From NCBI GenBank assembly GCA_035544895.1, contig DASZZM010000035.1:158883-222882 (forward strand): a stretch of 64,000 nucleotides of DNA, written 5' to 3'. This document shows, piece after piece, positions 25,160 to 33,663 of the stretch. How positions within the stretch are numbered: the first letter of the stretch is position 1; each line of letters begins with the position of its first letter. The notes under the pieces are model-generated. The model ran no database searches. It was not told the origin of the DNA and saw only the letters and a program-made list of their open reading frames with translations. The position numbers and the translations under genes are program-made. The stretch is from JASLEW01 sp035544895. GTDB taxonomy: Bacteria; Acidobacteriota; Thermoanaerobaculia; Multivoradales; UBA5704.

Positions 25160-25992
25160 CAGTTGCCCTCGAAGAGCGGCTTCTCCTTGCCCACAAAAGC
25201 CCGGTAGGCGCGGCTGAAGTCCTCTGTCTGCATGCAGATGGCCTGGGCCTGCGCCTCCGCCTCGATGGCCTCGTCGAGGCCCATGCTCCATTCCAGGTGC
25301 AGCGCGCGCTTGGTCATGGCGTGGGCGAAGGTCGGCCCGTGCGCCAGGGCGCCGGCCAGCGCGGCGGCCTCGGCAAGGAGGTCTTCGGGGGCGACGAGCT
25401 TGTTGTAGAAGCCCCAGCGCTCCGCCTCCTGCCCCTCCATGGCGCGGCCCGTATAGAGCAGCTCGCTGGCGCGCCCCAGGCCGATCAAGCGCGGCAGGAT
25501 CGCGCAGGCGCCCATGTCGGCGCCGGACAGGCCGACCCGCGCGAACAGAAAGGCCACCCGGCTGCGCGCGGTGCCGATGCGCAGGTCGGAGGCCATGGCC
25601 AGGATCGCGCCGGCGCCGGCGCAGGTGCCGTCGACCGCGGCGACGATCGGCTGCGGGCACTCGCGCATGGCCTTGACCAGCTCGCCGGTCAGGCGCGTGA
25701 AGGCGAGCAGCTCGTCCATGCGCCCGCTCTCTTTCATCGCGACCAGCGGTCCGATGATCCCATGCACGTCGCCGCCCGAGCAGAAGTGGCCGCCCGCGCC
25801 GGTCAGGACCACAGCCTTGACCTCGCCGACCCGGCCCAGGGAGCGGAAGGTGTCGGCGAGCTCGCGGTACGAGGCGAAGGTGAGCGGGTTGCGCCGCTCC
25901 GGACGCGCGAGGGTGATGGTGGCCACCCGCTCCGCGACGTTCCAGGCGAAGTGGCGCGGACGGATGGAGGACGGATCGATGCCGCTGCTCAC
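25159..25992 (-). CDS. Enoyl-CoA hydratase/isomerase family protein
   Basis: 277 residues from the GTG at 25992, which has AGGAGG 8 bases upstream; the longer open frame before it is antisense-like and unsupported. Crotonase oxyanion-hole segments are VVLTGAGGHFCSGGDVHG and AAVDGTCAGAGAILAMASDLRIG. The usual second glutamate region is FARVGLSGADMGACAILPRLIG. In anthranilate-CoA pathways such an enzyme acts on the cyclohexene-carboxyl-CoA intermediate after ring reduction; the precise reaction (hydration or ring cleavage) is not readable here. Confidence 0.87.
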   Translation of the reverse strand: MSSGIDPSSIRPRHFAWNVAERVATITLARPERRNPLTFASYRELADTFRSLGRVGEVKAVVLTGAGGHFCSGGDVHGIIGPLVAMKESGRMDELLAFTRLTGELVKAMRECPQPIVAAVDGTCAGAGAILAMASDLRIGTARSRVAFLFARVGLSGADMGACAILPRLIGLGRASELLYTGRAMEGQEAERWGFYNKLVAPEDLLAEAAALAGALAHGPTFAHAMTKRALHLEWSMGLDEAIEAEAQAQAICMQTEDFSRAYRAFVGKEKPLFEGN

Positions 25993-26050
25993 GGTTCTTG
26001 CCTCCTGGCGGCCTGGCCCGCTCTCCCCCGCCGATGCTGCGCCGAGCCGC

Positions 26051-28408
26051 TCACACCGTGCTCGTGCCGAGCAGCTCGGCGCGCCGCTCGAGCAGGCGCT
26101 CGAGCTGCTGCTGGCCGGACAGATATTGCACCGGCCAGGGCTGGGGCGCAAACTTCAGCTCCGCCGCGGCGTGCAGGGTCCAGTGCGGGTCGGCCAGGTG
26201 GGGACGCGCCAGCGCGCACAGATCGGCGCGGCCGGCGGCGATGATCGAGTTGACCTGGTCGGCCTCGGTGATGTTGCCGACCGCGATGGTCGGGACGCCC
26301 GCCTCGTTGCGGATCTGGTCGCTGAACGGGGTCTGGAACATCCTGCCGTAGACCGGCCTGGCCTCCGCCGAGGTCTGGCCGGTCGAGACGTGGATGATGT
26401 CAGCCCCTGCCTGGCCGAAGGCGCGCGCGATGGCCACCGCCTCGGCCCCGCTCACGCCCCCCTCCACCCAGTCGGTGGCGGAGATGCGCACCGACATCGG
26501 CCGCTCCTGCGGCCACGCCGCGCGCATAGAAGCGAAGACCTCCAGCGGGAAGCGCAGCCGGTTGCACAGCGCCCCGCCGTACTCGTCGCCGCGCCGGTTG
26601 GCGAGCGGCGTGATGAAGCCCGAGAGCAGGTAGCCGTGGGCGCAGTGCAGCTCGAGCATGTCGAAGCCGGACTCGACGGCCAGCCGCACGGCGCGCACGA
26701 ACTCGCCGCGCACCCGCTCCATGTCGGCGCGGGTCATCTCGCGCGGCACCTGCATGCCGGGGCGAAAGGGGACCGCGGAGGCGGCCATTAGCGGCCAGCC
26801 GCCTTCTGCCAGCGGCTCGTCCTGCCCCTCCCACATCAGCCTGGTCGCCCCCTTGGCGCCGGAGTGGCCGAGCTGCAGACAGATCTTGGCCCGGCTCCAG
26901 CGGTGAACGAAGTCGACGATGCGGCGCCAGGCGGCCGCGTGCTCGGCGCGGTACATCCCGGTACAACCCAGGGTGATGCGCCCTTCGGGCGAGACGCAGG
27001 TCATCTCGGTGAAGAGCAGGCCGGCGCCACCCAGGGCGCGGGCGCCCAGATGGACGAGGTGGAAGTCGTTCGGCGTGCCGTCCTCGGCACTGTACATGTC
27101 CATCGGCGACACCACTACCCGGTTGTCGAGTCTCAGGCCGCGCAAGCTGAACGGCGTGAACATGGGAGGAGGAGGAGCCGGCGCGGCATCCGAGAGGCCG
27201 CCCGTGCCAAGGCCGCCGGCGGCGCGGCCGGCGAACCAGCGCTCGACCCTCGAGAGATAGGCGCCGTCGCGCAGCCGCAGGTTCTCGTGGCTGACCCGCT
27301 GGCTGCGGGTGAGCAGGCTGTAGGCAAACTGCTGCGGCTCGAGGCGGATGTAGCGCTTGACGTTCTCGAACCACTCCATCGAGTTGCGCGCCGCGTTCTG
27401 CAGCCGCAAGGCCTCGGTCATGCGCTCGTCCTGGTAGGCCGCCAGGGCCGCCGGAAGATCCGCCGCCGGGCCGGAGCTGCCCCCTGGCCGGGAGTTGACC
27501 GCGCGCGCCAGCGCGATTGCGTCCTCCATCGCCAGCTTGGTCCCCGAGCCGATCGAGAAGTGCGCGGTATGCGCGGAGTCGCCGATGAGCACCACGTTGC
27601 CATGGTGCCAGGAGGCGTTGCGCACGCGGACGAAAGCCTGCCAGGGCGCCGCGGCGAGATGCGGCGGCACGTTGGCGAGCAGCGGGTGACCGCCCAGCCA
27701 GGGGGCGAACATCCGCGCGCAGAAATCGACGGTCGCGGCGGTATCCAGGCGGTCGAGGCCGGCCGCGCGCCAGGAGGCCTCGTCGCACTCGACGATGAAG
27801 GCCGAGTGGAGGGCGTCGAAGCGATAGGCGTGCGCCTGGAAGACGCCGTCCGCGTTGGCCACGAAGATGAAGGTGAAGGCGTCGAAGCGCCGAGTGGTTC
27901 CCAGCCAGACGTAGCGGGCGGTGCGCACGTCGAGGTCGGGCGCGAAGAAAGCGGCCAGCCGCCTGCGGGTCATGCTGTTGACGCCGTCGGCGCCGACGAT
28001 CAGGTCGGCGTCGCCGAGCCCCAGGGCGGCGAGCTCGTCGAGGTCGCGCAGCTCGCGGCGGAAGCGCAGATCGACCCCCAGCTCGGCGGCGCGGTCGCGC
28101 AGGATGGCGAGCAGGGTGCGGCGCGCAATGCCGGCGAATCCGTGGCCGCCCGAGGTGATGGTCGCGCCGTGGACGTGGATGTCGATGTCGTCCCAGCGCG
28201 CGAAGGCGTCGCGGATGCGGCCGCAGGTCTCGGCATCGGCGGCGGCCAGGTTGCCGAGGGTCTGATCGGAGAAGACGACGCCCCAGCCGAAGGTGTCGTC
28301 GGGGCCGTTGCGCTCGAGAACGGCGACCTGGTGCGCCGGGTCGGCCTTCTTCATCAGCAGCGCGAAGTAGAGCCCGGCCGGGCCGCCGCCGATGACGACG
28401 ATATTCAT
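26051..28408 (-). CDS. 2-aminobenzoyl-CoA monooxygenase/reductase-like two-domain flavoenzyme
   Basis: 785 residues from the ATG at 28408. Residues 1-~385 are an FAD aromatic monooxygenase: VIGGGPAGLYFA, LIVGADGVNSMTRR and IGDSAHTAHFSIGSG. After a short Ala/Pro linker, residues ~415-785 are an Old-Yellow-Enzyme FMN domain: FTPFSLRGLRLDNRVVVSP, QLGHSGAKG, ELHCAHGYLLSGF and PLANRRGDEYGG. This fusion is the hallmark of aminobenzoyl-CoA monooxygenase/reductase from anthranilate degraders, and is often annotated as salicylyl-CoA 5-hydroxylase/oxidoreductase. It is the first gene of the operon; the CoA ligase downstream supports the aminobenzoate assignment. Confidence 0.88.
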   Translation of the reverse strand: MNIVVIGGGPAGLYFALLMKKADPAHQVAVLERNGPDDTFGWGVVFSDQTLGNLAAADAETCGRIRDAFARWDDIDIHVHGATITSGGHGFAGIARRTLLAILRDRAAELGVDLRFRRELRDLDELAALGLGDADLIVGADGVNSMTRRRLAAFFAPDLDVRTARYVWLGTTRRFDAFTFIFVANADGVFQAHAYRFDALHSAFIVECDEASWRAAGLDRLDTAATVDFCARMFAPWLGGHPLLANVPPHLAAAPWQAFVRVRNASWHHGNVVLIGDSAHTAHFSIGSGTKLAMEDAIALARAVNSRPGGSSGPAADLPAALAAYQDERMTEALRLQNAARNSMEWFENVKRYIRLEPQQFAYSLLTRSQRVSHENLRLRDGAYLSRVERWFAGRAAGGLGTGGLSDAAPAPPPPMFTPFSLRGLRLDNRVVVSPMDMYSAEDGTPNDFHLVHLGARALGGAGLLFTEMTCVSPEGRITLGCTGMYRAEHAAAWRRIVDFVHRWSRAKICLQLGHSGAKGATRLMWEGQDEPLAEGGWPLMAASAVPFRPGMQVPREMTRADMERVRGEFVRAVRLAVESGFDMLELHCAHGYLLSGFITPLANRRGDEYGGALCNRLRFPLEVFASMRAAWPQERPMSVRISATDWVEGGVSGAEAVAIARAFGQAGADIIHVSTGQTSAEARPVYGRMFQTPFSDQIRNEAGVPTIAVGNITEADQVNSIIAAGRADLCALARPHLADPHWTLHAAAELKFAPQPWPVQYLSGQQQLERLLERRAELLGTSTV

Positions 28409-28505
28409 GATGAAACGGCGCTCCGATGTGGGAGTGGAGGACAACTCAAAGCGTCTATCGGATCTCCCCCCGCAACCCCTCGATCCCCTTCCCGGTTGTT
28501 CCTAG

Positions 28506-28527
28506 CCGCCGGGTCCCTGCCCGGCGG
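28506..28527. repeat. Dispersed palindromic repeat, copy 3 (intergenic)
   Basis: Arms CCGCCGGG and CCCGGCGG around TCCCTG, in the ~180-base gap between the monooxygenase gene's start and the next gene's end. It could act as a terminator-like hairpin for the gene at 28588-29142. Confidence 0.8.
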
Positions 28528-28587
28528 TCGCCGGGGGGGGAAGGGGACGCCCCCTCCCTCTCGGTGCAGGAGCTTCGCTCTAGGCCG

Positions 28588-29142
28588 TCAATGGTACTTG
28601 GCGAGACAGTCGCTGTAGAGCCCCGGCCTGTCCTGGTAGATCGCACAGTCCGCGAGGCCGTTGTCGTATTGGCTGCGGCCGGTCTTGGCCTGGGACGGCG
28701 CGGAGGAATTGTCGCCCGTGCGCGGCTGCTTGGGCGCGACGCCGCTGAGGGCAGCCCGGAGCTGCGCCTCGTTGAGCTGGCGCGCCTGCGCCGCCGCCTC
28801 GGCGCGCAACCGGGCGACATCCTGGAGCCGCTTGATGGTTTCGAGGTCGACCCCTCCCGGGTCTCCCGCCGTCGAGCCGGCGGTGCGGCGGCCGGGCGCG
28901 GCGCTGGACGGCATGCCGGCGCGGACATTGGCCTGCAAGGTGGCCGGGAAGTCGACGATCTCGAAGGTCAGCGCCTGCGTCCTGCCGCTGGCCTCGTGCA
29001 CGACGATGAGGTCGTCGCGGACCTTCCACGGCCCCGCGGTCTCGATTTTCTTGCCGCCGCGCAGCACCATCCAGTCGGCGCCGGCGCCGGCGCACAGGAC
29101 GATGGTCATCGCCAGCCAGAGTGTCGCAACGCGCTGAGACAT
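28588..29142 (-). CDS. Secreted protein of unknown function
   Basis: 184 residues with an N-terminal signal peptide (LWLAMTIVLCAGAGA). The mature N-terminus DWMVLRGGKKIETAGPWKVR is followed by a beta-rich segment (LIVVHEASGRTQALTFEIVD), a Pro/Ala/Gly linker and a helical stretch around TIKRLQDVARLRAEAAAQARQLN. I recall similar short periplasmic proteins with an 'LRGG...' start in Acidobacteriota but cannot name a family. It is not in an evident operon. Confidence 0.7.
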   Translation of the reverse strand: MSQRVATLWLAMTIVLCAGAGADWMVLRGGKKIETAGPWKVRDDLIVVHEASGRTQALTFEIVDFPATLQANVRAGMPSSAAPGRRTAGSTAGDPGGVDLETIKRLQDVARLRAEAAAQARQLNEAQLRAALSGVAPKQPRTGDNSSAPSQAKTGRSQYDNGLADCAIYQDRPGLYSDCLAKYH

Positions 29143-29276
29143 GGAGGGAGCCTCCTCGGCTGCAGGAAGCGTAGCACTCTCCCCGGCCGCGAGTCCACGC
29201 CGCCGCCGCGACGCGCGCGCGATTGAAAGGAGGTGCGCGGCTGCTTCAACCCATGACGATCGAATATCCGATAATA

Positions 29277-29305
29277 TTGCATAAAAGTGAATTTAATTTT
29301 ATAAT
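29277..29305 (+). promoter_or_regulatory. Sigma-70-type promoter of the secreted metzincin-like gene
   Basis: TTGCAT at 29277-29282, a 17-base spacer and a consensus TATAAT at 29300-29305, inside an AT-rich island that stands out from the GC-rich surroundings. The ATG of the next gene is 129 bases downstream, leaving a long 5' leader with no gene in it. Confidence 0.65.
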
Positions 29306-29433
29306 GCCGGTGTTTTCTGTGCCGGAACCGGAAAGAAATGTGCGGAAAAACGGATCTTTGGCCGTCCATATGGGTGGACCGAGAAGCGAGGTCAACCTTT
29401 ACAGCCCCGCGCAGGGGCACGGAGGCCAACGTC

Positions 29434-31035
29434 ATGTGGACAGCCAACGCCGGTGGCACGAGCAGACGTCTCGAACGCAAGAAAGCAACAAGACGAAACG
29501 ATCCAATCAATCGCGCGGCGCTTGCCCTCGCGATGGCGCTGGTGGCCGCGGCGGCGAGCGGAGCGCTGCCGCCGCAGGAGGCGAGCGGAGTGGTCGCGAC
29601 GGCGGGCGGAACGCCGGTTGTGCACGCCTTCTACCTGGTGCCGAGCGACCATCAGGCGAAAGCCATCTACGCGGTGAAGGTCCGCAACGCGCTCCTGGAC
29701 TTGCAGGCGTGGTACCAGCGGGCGATGGGGGGCGGGGTGACGTTTCGCCTCGCCGATCCCGTGGTGCAGACGGTCGCCTTGCCGCACACGGCGGCCTTCT
29801 ACTCGTCCAACCCGAACGACGTTTTCGGGTTCTTCAACAGCGTGCTGCACGACGCGTTCCCGCTGACCGGCGGGAAGTTCTTCGATCAGCAGAACATCTG
29901 GCTCTACTACGTCGATGCGGACCTCGCGTGCTCACAGGTCACGGGCGCGACGTCGAGCGTAGCGCTGCTGCCGGCCAACGACCTGCGGGGGTTGAACGGC
30001 GAGACGACGATCAACCCGTGCGGCGGAACCTACGATCAGTTCCCGCCCAACCGCTGGATCGGCGGGCTGGGCCACGAGATCGGAATCGCCATCGGCCTGT
30101 CCCATCCGCCGGGTTGCGACCAGGGACAGCCGTCGTGCGACTCGGGCGCGCTGATGTGGCTGGGTTTCTATAACTACCCCGACTGCCACTTGACGCACGA
30201 CGACGTCGCCAAGCTCGGCCAGTCTCCCTTCTTCCTGCCCGGGGCCTGCGTGGCCAACGGCAGCACGCTGTGCTCCAACCTCTCCCGTTTCGAGGTGAGC
30301 GGCGCATGGGCGACTCCCGACGGTCAAGCGGGCACCGCCCAGGCCGTCCAGCTCACCCCCGACACCGGCTACTTCTACTTCTTCAGCCCTTCCAACGTCG
30401 AGGCGGTGATCAAGGTCCTCAACGGCTGCGGCATCGATCAGGCCTACTGGGTCTTTGCCGGCGGCCTGACCAACGTCAATACCCAGATCAGGGTGCGCGA
30501 CGTCAAGACGGGCCAGGCGACGATCTACGTCAACCCCCAGGGCCAGGCGTTTCAGCCCGTCCAGGACACCGCGGCCTTCCACACCTGCTCGGTGGCGAGC
30601 GGCAACACAGCGAGCGATACGGCGAGCGATGCGGTGCCCGAAGCGGCGGCCTCGGCGGGGGACCTCTCCCTGGCTTCCGTGCTCGCCCCGCCGGTTTCGA
30701 GCCAGTCCGTCCTGCTCAACAACGGCCGCTTCCAGATCGACGTCACCTTCGTTACCAGGGACGGCAACAGCGGCGTCGGAACGCCCGTCCAGCTCACCAG
30801 CGACACGGCCTATTTCTGGTTCTTCAACAGCGCCAACGTGGAGATGGTCGTCAAGGTGCTCAACGGCTGCGGACTCGGCGGCAACTACTGGGTCTTCGCC
30901 GGCGGCCTCACCAACGTTCGGGTGGTGATGACCGTCACCGACACTCATACGGGCAAGAGCAACCGGTACGTCAACCTGCAAGACACCCCCTTCCAGCCCT
31001 TGCAAGACACGTCGGCCTTCCCCAGCTGCCCCTGA
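29434..31035 (+). CDS. Secreted metzincin-like protein with two copies of an Acidobacteriota C-terminal domain
   Basis: 533 residues from the ATG at 29434 (GGAGG 8 bases before). A signal segment (ALALAMALVAAAASGA) is preceded by a long basic N-terminus. Residues ~60-270 look like a metzincin peptidase, with GLGHEIGIAIGLSHPPG at 212-227: H214, E215 and H224 are there but the middle zinc histidine is isoleucine (I218), so activity is doubtful. Residues ~285-385 and ~430-533 are two copies of a ~100-residue beta domain (FYFFSPSNVEAVIKVLNGC...YWVFAGGLTNV...QPVQDTAAF and FWFFNSANVEMVVKVLNGC...QPLQDTSAF). The same domain ends the serine protease at 45131-46975. It may be a secretion or surface-attachment module; function unproven. 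Confidence 0.8.
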   Translation: MWTANAGGTSRRLERKKATRRNDPINRAALALAMALVAAAASGALPPQEASGVVATAGGTPVVHAFYLVPSDHQAKAIYAVKVRNALLDLQAWYQRAMGGGVTFRLADPVVQTVALPHTAAFYSSNPNDVFGFFNSVLHDAFPLTGGKFFDQQNIWLYYVDADLACSQVTGATSSVALLPANDLRGLNGETTINPCGGTYDQFPPNRWIGGLGHEIGIAIGLSHPPGCDQGQPSCDSGALMWLGFYNYPDCHLTHDDVAKLGQSPFFLPGACVANGSTLCSNLSRFEVSGAWATPDGQAGTAQAVQLTPDTGYFYFFSPSNVEAVIKVLNGCGIDQAYWVFAGGLTNVNTQIRVRDVKTGQATIYVNPQGQAFQPVQDTAAFHTCSVASGNTASDTASDAVPEAAASAGDLSLASVLAPPVSSQSVLLNNGRFQIDVTFVTRDGNSGVGTPVQLTSDTAYFWFFNSANVEMVVKVLNGCGLGGNYWVFAGGLTNVRVVMTVTDTHTGKSNRYVNLQDTPFQPLQDTSAFPSCP

Positions 31036-31087
31036 ACGGCTGACGATCCATCACCGCGCCGCCGGTCCCGGCCGGCGGTCATCGCGA

Positions 31088-31119
31088 GCGCGCCGGCCCC
31101 GCCGTCAGGGCCGGCGCGC
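31088..31119. terminator. Strong hairpin between convergent genes, likely bidirectional terminator
   Basis: Perfect 12-base arms GCGCGCCGGCCC and GGGCCGGCGCGC around an 8-base loop, placed between the stops of two convergent genes. A second smaller hairpin (CCGCCGG/CCGGCGG) lies just upstream near 31060-31080. No U-tract, as often in high-GC genomes. Confidence 0.6.
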
Positions 31120-31132
31120 CGTCGTGTCGGGG

Positions 31133-32707
31133 CTAGTGGACGGCTGGCGCGGGCGGCGCCTGAACCGGAGCGTCCTGCAAGAGGATCTGGAAGATTTCGG
31201 GGCGGTCGGCGAGGACCACGGCCGAGGTCTCGGGGTCGATGGCGAGGAAGCGCCCGGAGCCGGCATCGAAGCGGACCATGTCGCCCGATTGGATCTCGCG
31301 GCCGCTGCCGAGCTTGCGGATCACGAACCTCTGAGCCTCGCGGGGCGAGGGAGCGCGGGCCGCCAGCCGGCTGCCACTGCTGCCACTGCTGCCATTACCG
31401 CCGGCGGCGGCCAGGTAGAGGCCGTTGTGGCCCTGGATGAAGACCTCGTCGCGCCGGAGCAGCGAGCCGCCGTTGAAATCACGGATAGTGAAGGTCTCCC
31501 ACGGGCCGGTGGCGGCGGCATCGGCGGCGAGGGCGCCGTCGCTCTGCCTGGTGCGCAGGTAGTGGCCGTCGCCGCCGAGCAGCGAGCCGTGCTCGACGGC
31601 GGACGGAAGCTGTCCCGCGAAGTAGCGCCACATCGGGGTCTTCACGCCGTCGGGCGGGATCAGCCAGAAAGGACGCAGGTCGTCGTTGCCGGGCCGGCCC
31701 TGGTAGGCGCGTGCCTTCTCGTTGCTGTAGAGCTGCCAGTAGACGGCGTAGCGCACTCCCCAGCCCAGCGCGGCCTCGGTGAGATCGCGGATCACCTGCG
31801 CCTGGTCGGCGCCCGCGCCGAGCTGGTCGGTCGCCGCCCCGTACTCGCCGAGGTAGACGTTCTGCGCGCCGTAGAGCACGCTGGGCGGAGCGTGGGCGGC
31901 AAGGTAGTCGAGCGCCTTGACCAGCTTGTGAGGGTCGAAGTTCAGGTCCCAGCTCGAGTAGGAGTAGAGATCGGCATGGGTGTGCGGCACGACGTCGTTG
32001 GTCGCCGTCACCTTCCCTTCCATGGCGCCGGCGAGGAAATTGACCTCCGCCGCGTGGACGACCGTCACACCGGACGCGCCGGCATCCTGGCGCGCGCGGT
32101 CGACGCCCTCCTGACGCGCGTTCCACCAGTCGATCATGCCCTGGACGCGCACCGGGTCGGGGCTTTCTTGCTGCGCCAGGCCGCTGTGCAGCAGGTGGTC
32201 CCCTTCCCAGTTCTGCAGGATGAAGGTCTTGCCGGTGCCGGCGTAGGTGATCAGCAGGTAGAGCGCCAGGCTGTACAGGCGGTTGCGCTCGGCGACGATC
32301 TTCTTGTGCGTCATGCCGTCGAGAAAGGAGACGCTCGGTATGACCACCAGGACGTAGGTGGTGAACGGCTTGGCGAACAGGGCCTGGTAGTACGGGTGGC
32401 TCACCAGCTCGACGAGGTCGCGCGGAGCCGGCCCCCAGTCGGAGTGGAAGGGATACGAGGTGGCGGGCGAGAGCGTCAGCCAGACCTTGATGACCCGGGT
32501 GCCGAGCGCGAGGAGCTGGTCGGCGCCCTCGTTGAGGAAGTCCTCGCCGCTGAAGCTGTACTTGCCGCTGACGTGGGAGGCGCCGAGGACGTCGCGGACC
32601 TCCGCCGCGAGGCACCGGGTCCCGCCTCCCTGACCCAGCGCGAGGCAGAGCACGACCGCGAACCAGCAACCGCGGCGTGCGACGGACAGCCTGCCACGAG
32701 CTCGCAT
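31133..32707 (-). CDS. Secreted TIM-barrel (glycosidase-like) protein with C-terminal fascin/beta-trefoil-like domain
   Basis: 524 residues with a signal peptide (CWFAVVLCLALGQGGGTRCLAA). Residues ~40-400 read like a glycoside-hydrolase barrel (TRVIKVWLTLSPATSYPF, TFILQNWEGDHLL, NVYLGEYGAATDQ, GVRYAVYWQLYSNE); the acidic residues in NWEGD and GEYG are plausible catalytic carboxylates. The last ~115 residues (LGGDGHYLRTRQSDGAL, FTIRDFNGGSLLRRDEVFIQGHNGLYLAA) have the pattern of a fascin/actin-crosslinking-like beta-trefoil, often carbohydrate binding. Substrate unknown. Convergent with the metzincin-like gene. Confidence 0.65.
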   Translation of the reverse strand: MRARGRLSVARRGCWFAVVLCLALGQGGGTRCLAAEVRDVLGASHVSGKYSFSGEDFLNEGADQLLALGTRVIKVWLTLSPATSYPFHSDWGPAPRDLVELVSHPYYQALFAKPFTTYVLVVIPSVSFLDGMTHKKIVAERNRLYSLALYLLITYAGTGKTFILQNWEGDHLLHSGLAQQESPDPVRVQGMIDWWNARQEGVDRARQDAGASGVTVVHAAEVNFLAGAMEGKVTATNDVVPHTHADLYSYSSWDLNFDPHKLVKALDYLAAHAPPSVLYGAQNVYLGEYGAATDQLGAGADQAQVIRDLTEAALGWGVRYAVYWQLYSNEKARAYQGRPGNDDLRPFWLIPPDGVKTPMWRYFAGQLPSAVEHGSLLGGDGHYLRTRQSDGALAADAAATGPWETFTIRDFNGGSLLRRDEVFIQGHNGLYLAAAGGNGSSGSSGSRLAARAPSPREAQRFVIRKLGSGREIQSGDMVRFDAGSGRFLAIDPETSAVVLADRPEIFQILLQDAPVQAPPAPAVH

Positions 32708-32727
32708 TGGCTTTTATTCTACGCTCC

Positions 32728-33555
32728 CTACTGGCTCTTCTGGGCGCCGGGCAGGGGCGACTTCTCCTGGTAGCCGGCGGGGATCTCGAAGCGCGAGTCC
32801 GGCACGGCGGTGGTGGTGAGCTCGGTGACTTCCATGGTGTGCCTGGAGACGGCCTGCTTGCCGGCCTTGTCGGTCCGGGTCGAGACGGTCGCGATCTTCA
32901 ACGGGAACCCGGTGGGCTTGGCCCAGTTCGCGGCCATCAATCCGTCGAAGTCGGGGTTGCCGGTGCGCGGCGGCTCGGCCCGCAGCCACAAGCCCAGAGC
33001 GGGGTCGCTCAGCCCCGTCGCGACCCACATGTCCTCGTCGGAGACGACCGCGGAGGGCCGGCCCATCCCCAGGACCTTGACGCTCATCGTGTAGCTGGTG
33101 CGGTAGCGGTAGTGCCGCGTCGGCTGGCCGGCAACCGTCCCGCCGTCCTCTTCGAGCAGCTTCTCGACCTTGGGGTCCGAGAATTGGATGCGGACGAGCG
33201 GACCGAGGCTGTTCATCAAGCTGCCGACCATGCCCACCATGCCGTCGATGCTCCACTGCGCGTAGCTCTTGTCCTGCGGATCGACCAGGTAGATGGTGTG
33301 GCCGCCGTCCCGGGTGAGGATGTACGTGCCCGGCTTGGCGATCGGGTTGCCGCTCTGCACGAACTCGACCCTCCCCTTGCCGCTCGACACCCAGCCTTCC
33401 ACCTGGACGTGGTCGGCGCGGCCGGCACCGTTGTCGGTATCGGTCGCGGCCTTGTAGTGGACGCCGCCGAGGGCCGGCGTAGCGGCGCCCATGAAGAGGA
33501 CGGCGAGGACGGCGAGGGCGGCGGGCGTGGCGGCGACTGGCTTCGGCTTTCTCAT
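32728..33555 (-). CDS. Periplasmic DUF4412-like protein
   Basis: 275 residues from the ATG at 33555, chosen over a GTG 15 bases upstream because GGGAGG lies 5 bases before it. Signal peptide AALAVLAVLFMGAATPALG. The mature chain is beta-rich with repeated outward motifs (HVQVEGWVSSGKGRVEFVQSG, YILTRDGGHTIYLVDPQDKSYAQW, HTMEVTELTTTAVPDSRFEIPAGY) as in DUF4412/LolA-like proteins that bind lipids or report outer-membrane lipoprotein traffic. Function not established; it lies 20 bases from the glycosidase-like gene upstream of it in the same direction. Confidence 0.65.
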   Translation of the reverse strand: MRKPKPVAATPAALAVLAVLFMGAATPALGGVHYKAATDTDNGAGRADHVQVEGWVSSGKGRVEFVQSGNPIAKPGTYILTRDGGHTIYLVDPQDKSYAQWSIDGMVGMVGSLMNSLGPLVRIQFSDPKVEKLLEEDGGTVAGQPTRHYRYRTSYTMSVKVLGMGRPSAVVSDEDMWVATGLSDPALGLWLRAEPPRTGNPDFDGLMAANWAKPTGFPLKIATVSTRTDKAGKQAVSRHTMEVTELTTTAVPDSRFEIPAGYQEKSPLPGAQKSQ

Positions 33556-33628
33556 AGGAACCTCCCTCACGTAGGAAGCCCGATCATGCCGGAAACCGCC
33601 GCCGCCGGTCCACCGGTTGCCGGGGCCC

Positions 33629-33650
33629 GCGCTGGGCAGGGACCCAGCGC
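33629..33650. repeat. Dispersed palindromic repeat, copy 4 (intergenic)
   Basis: Arms GCGCTGGG and CCCAGCGC around CAGGGA, i.e. the inverse orientation of copies 1-3, just after the stop of the thioredoxin-domain gene. Confidence 0.8.
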
Positions 33651-33663
33651 GTTCCGATCGATC

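Noticed and set aside
28445..28587. Small RNA or riboswitch in the gap after the monooxygenase start
   Set aside because: Only the 22-base dispersed palindrome stands out; no conserved aptamer pattern seen.
26864..28618. A 584-codon plus-strand open frame opposite the monooxygenase-reductase
   Set aside because: Shadow of a two-domain flavoenzyme with clear FAD and FMN motifs.
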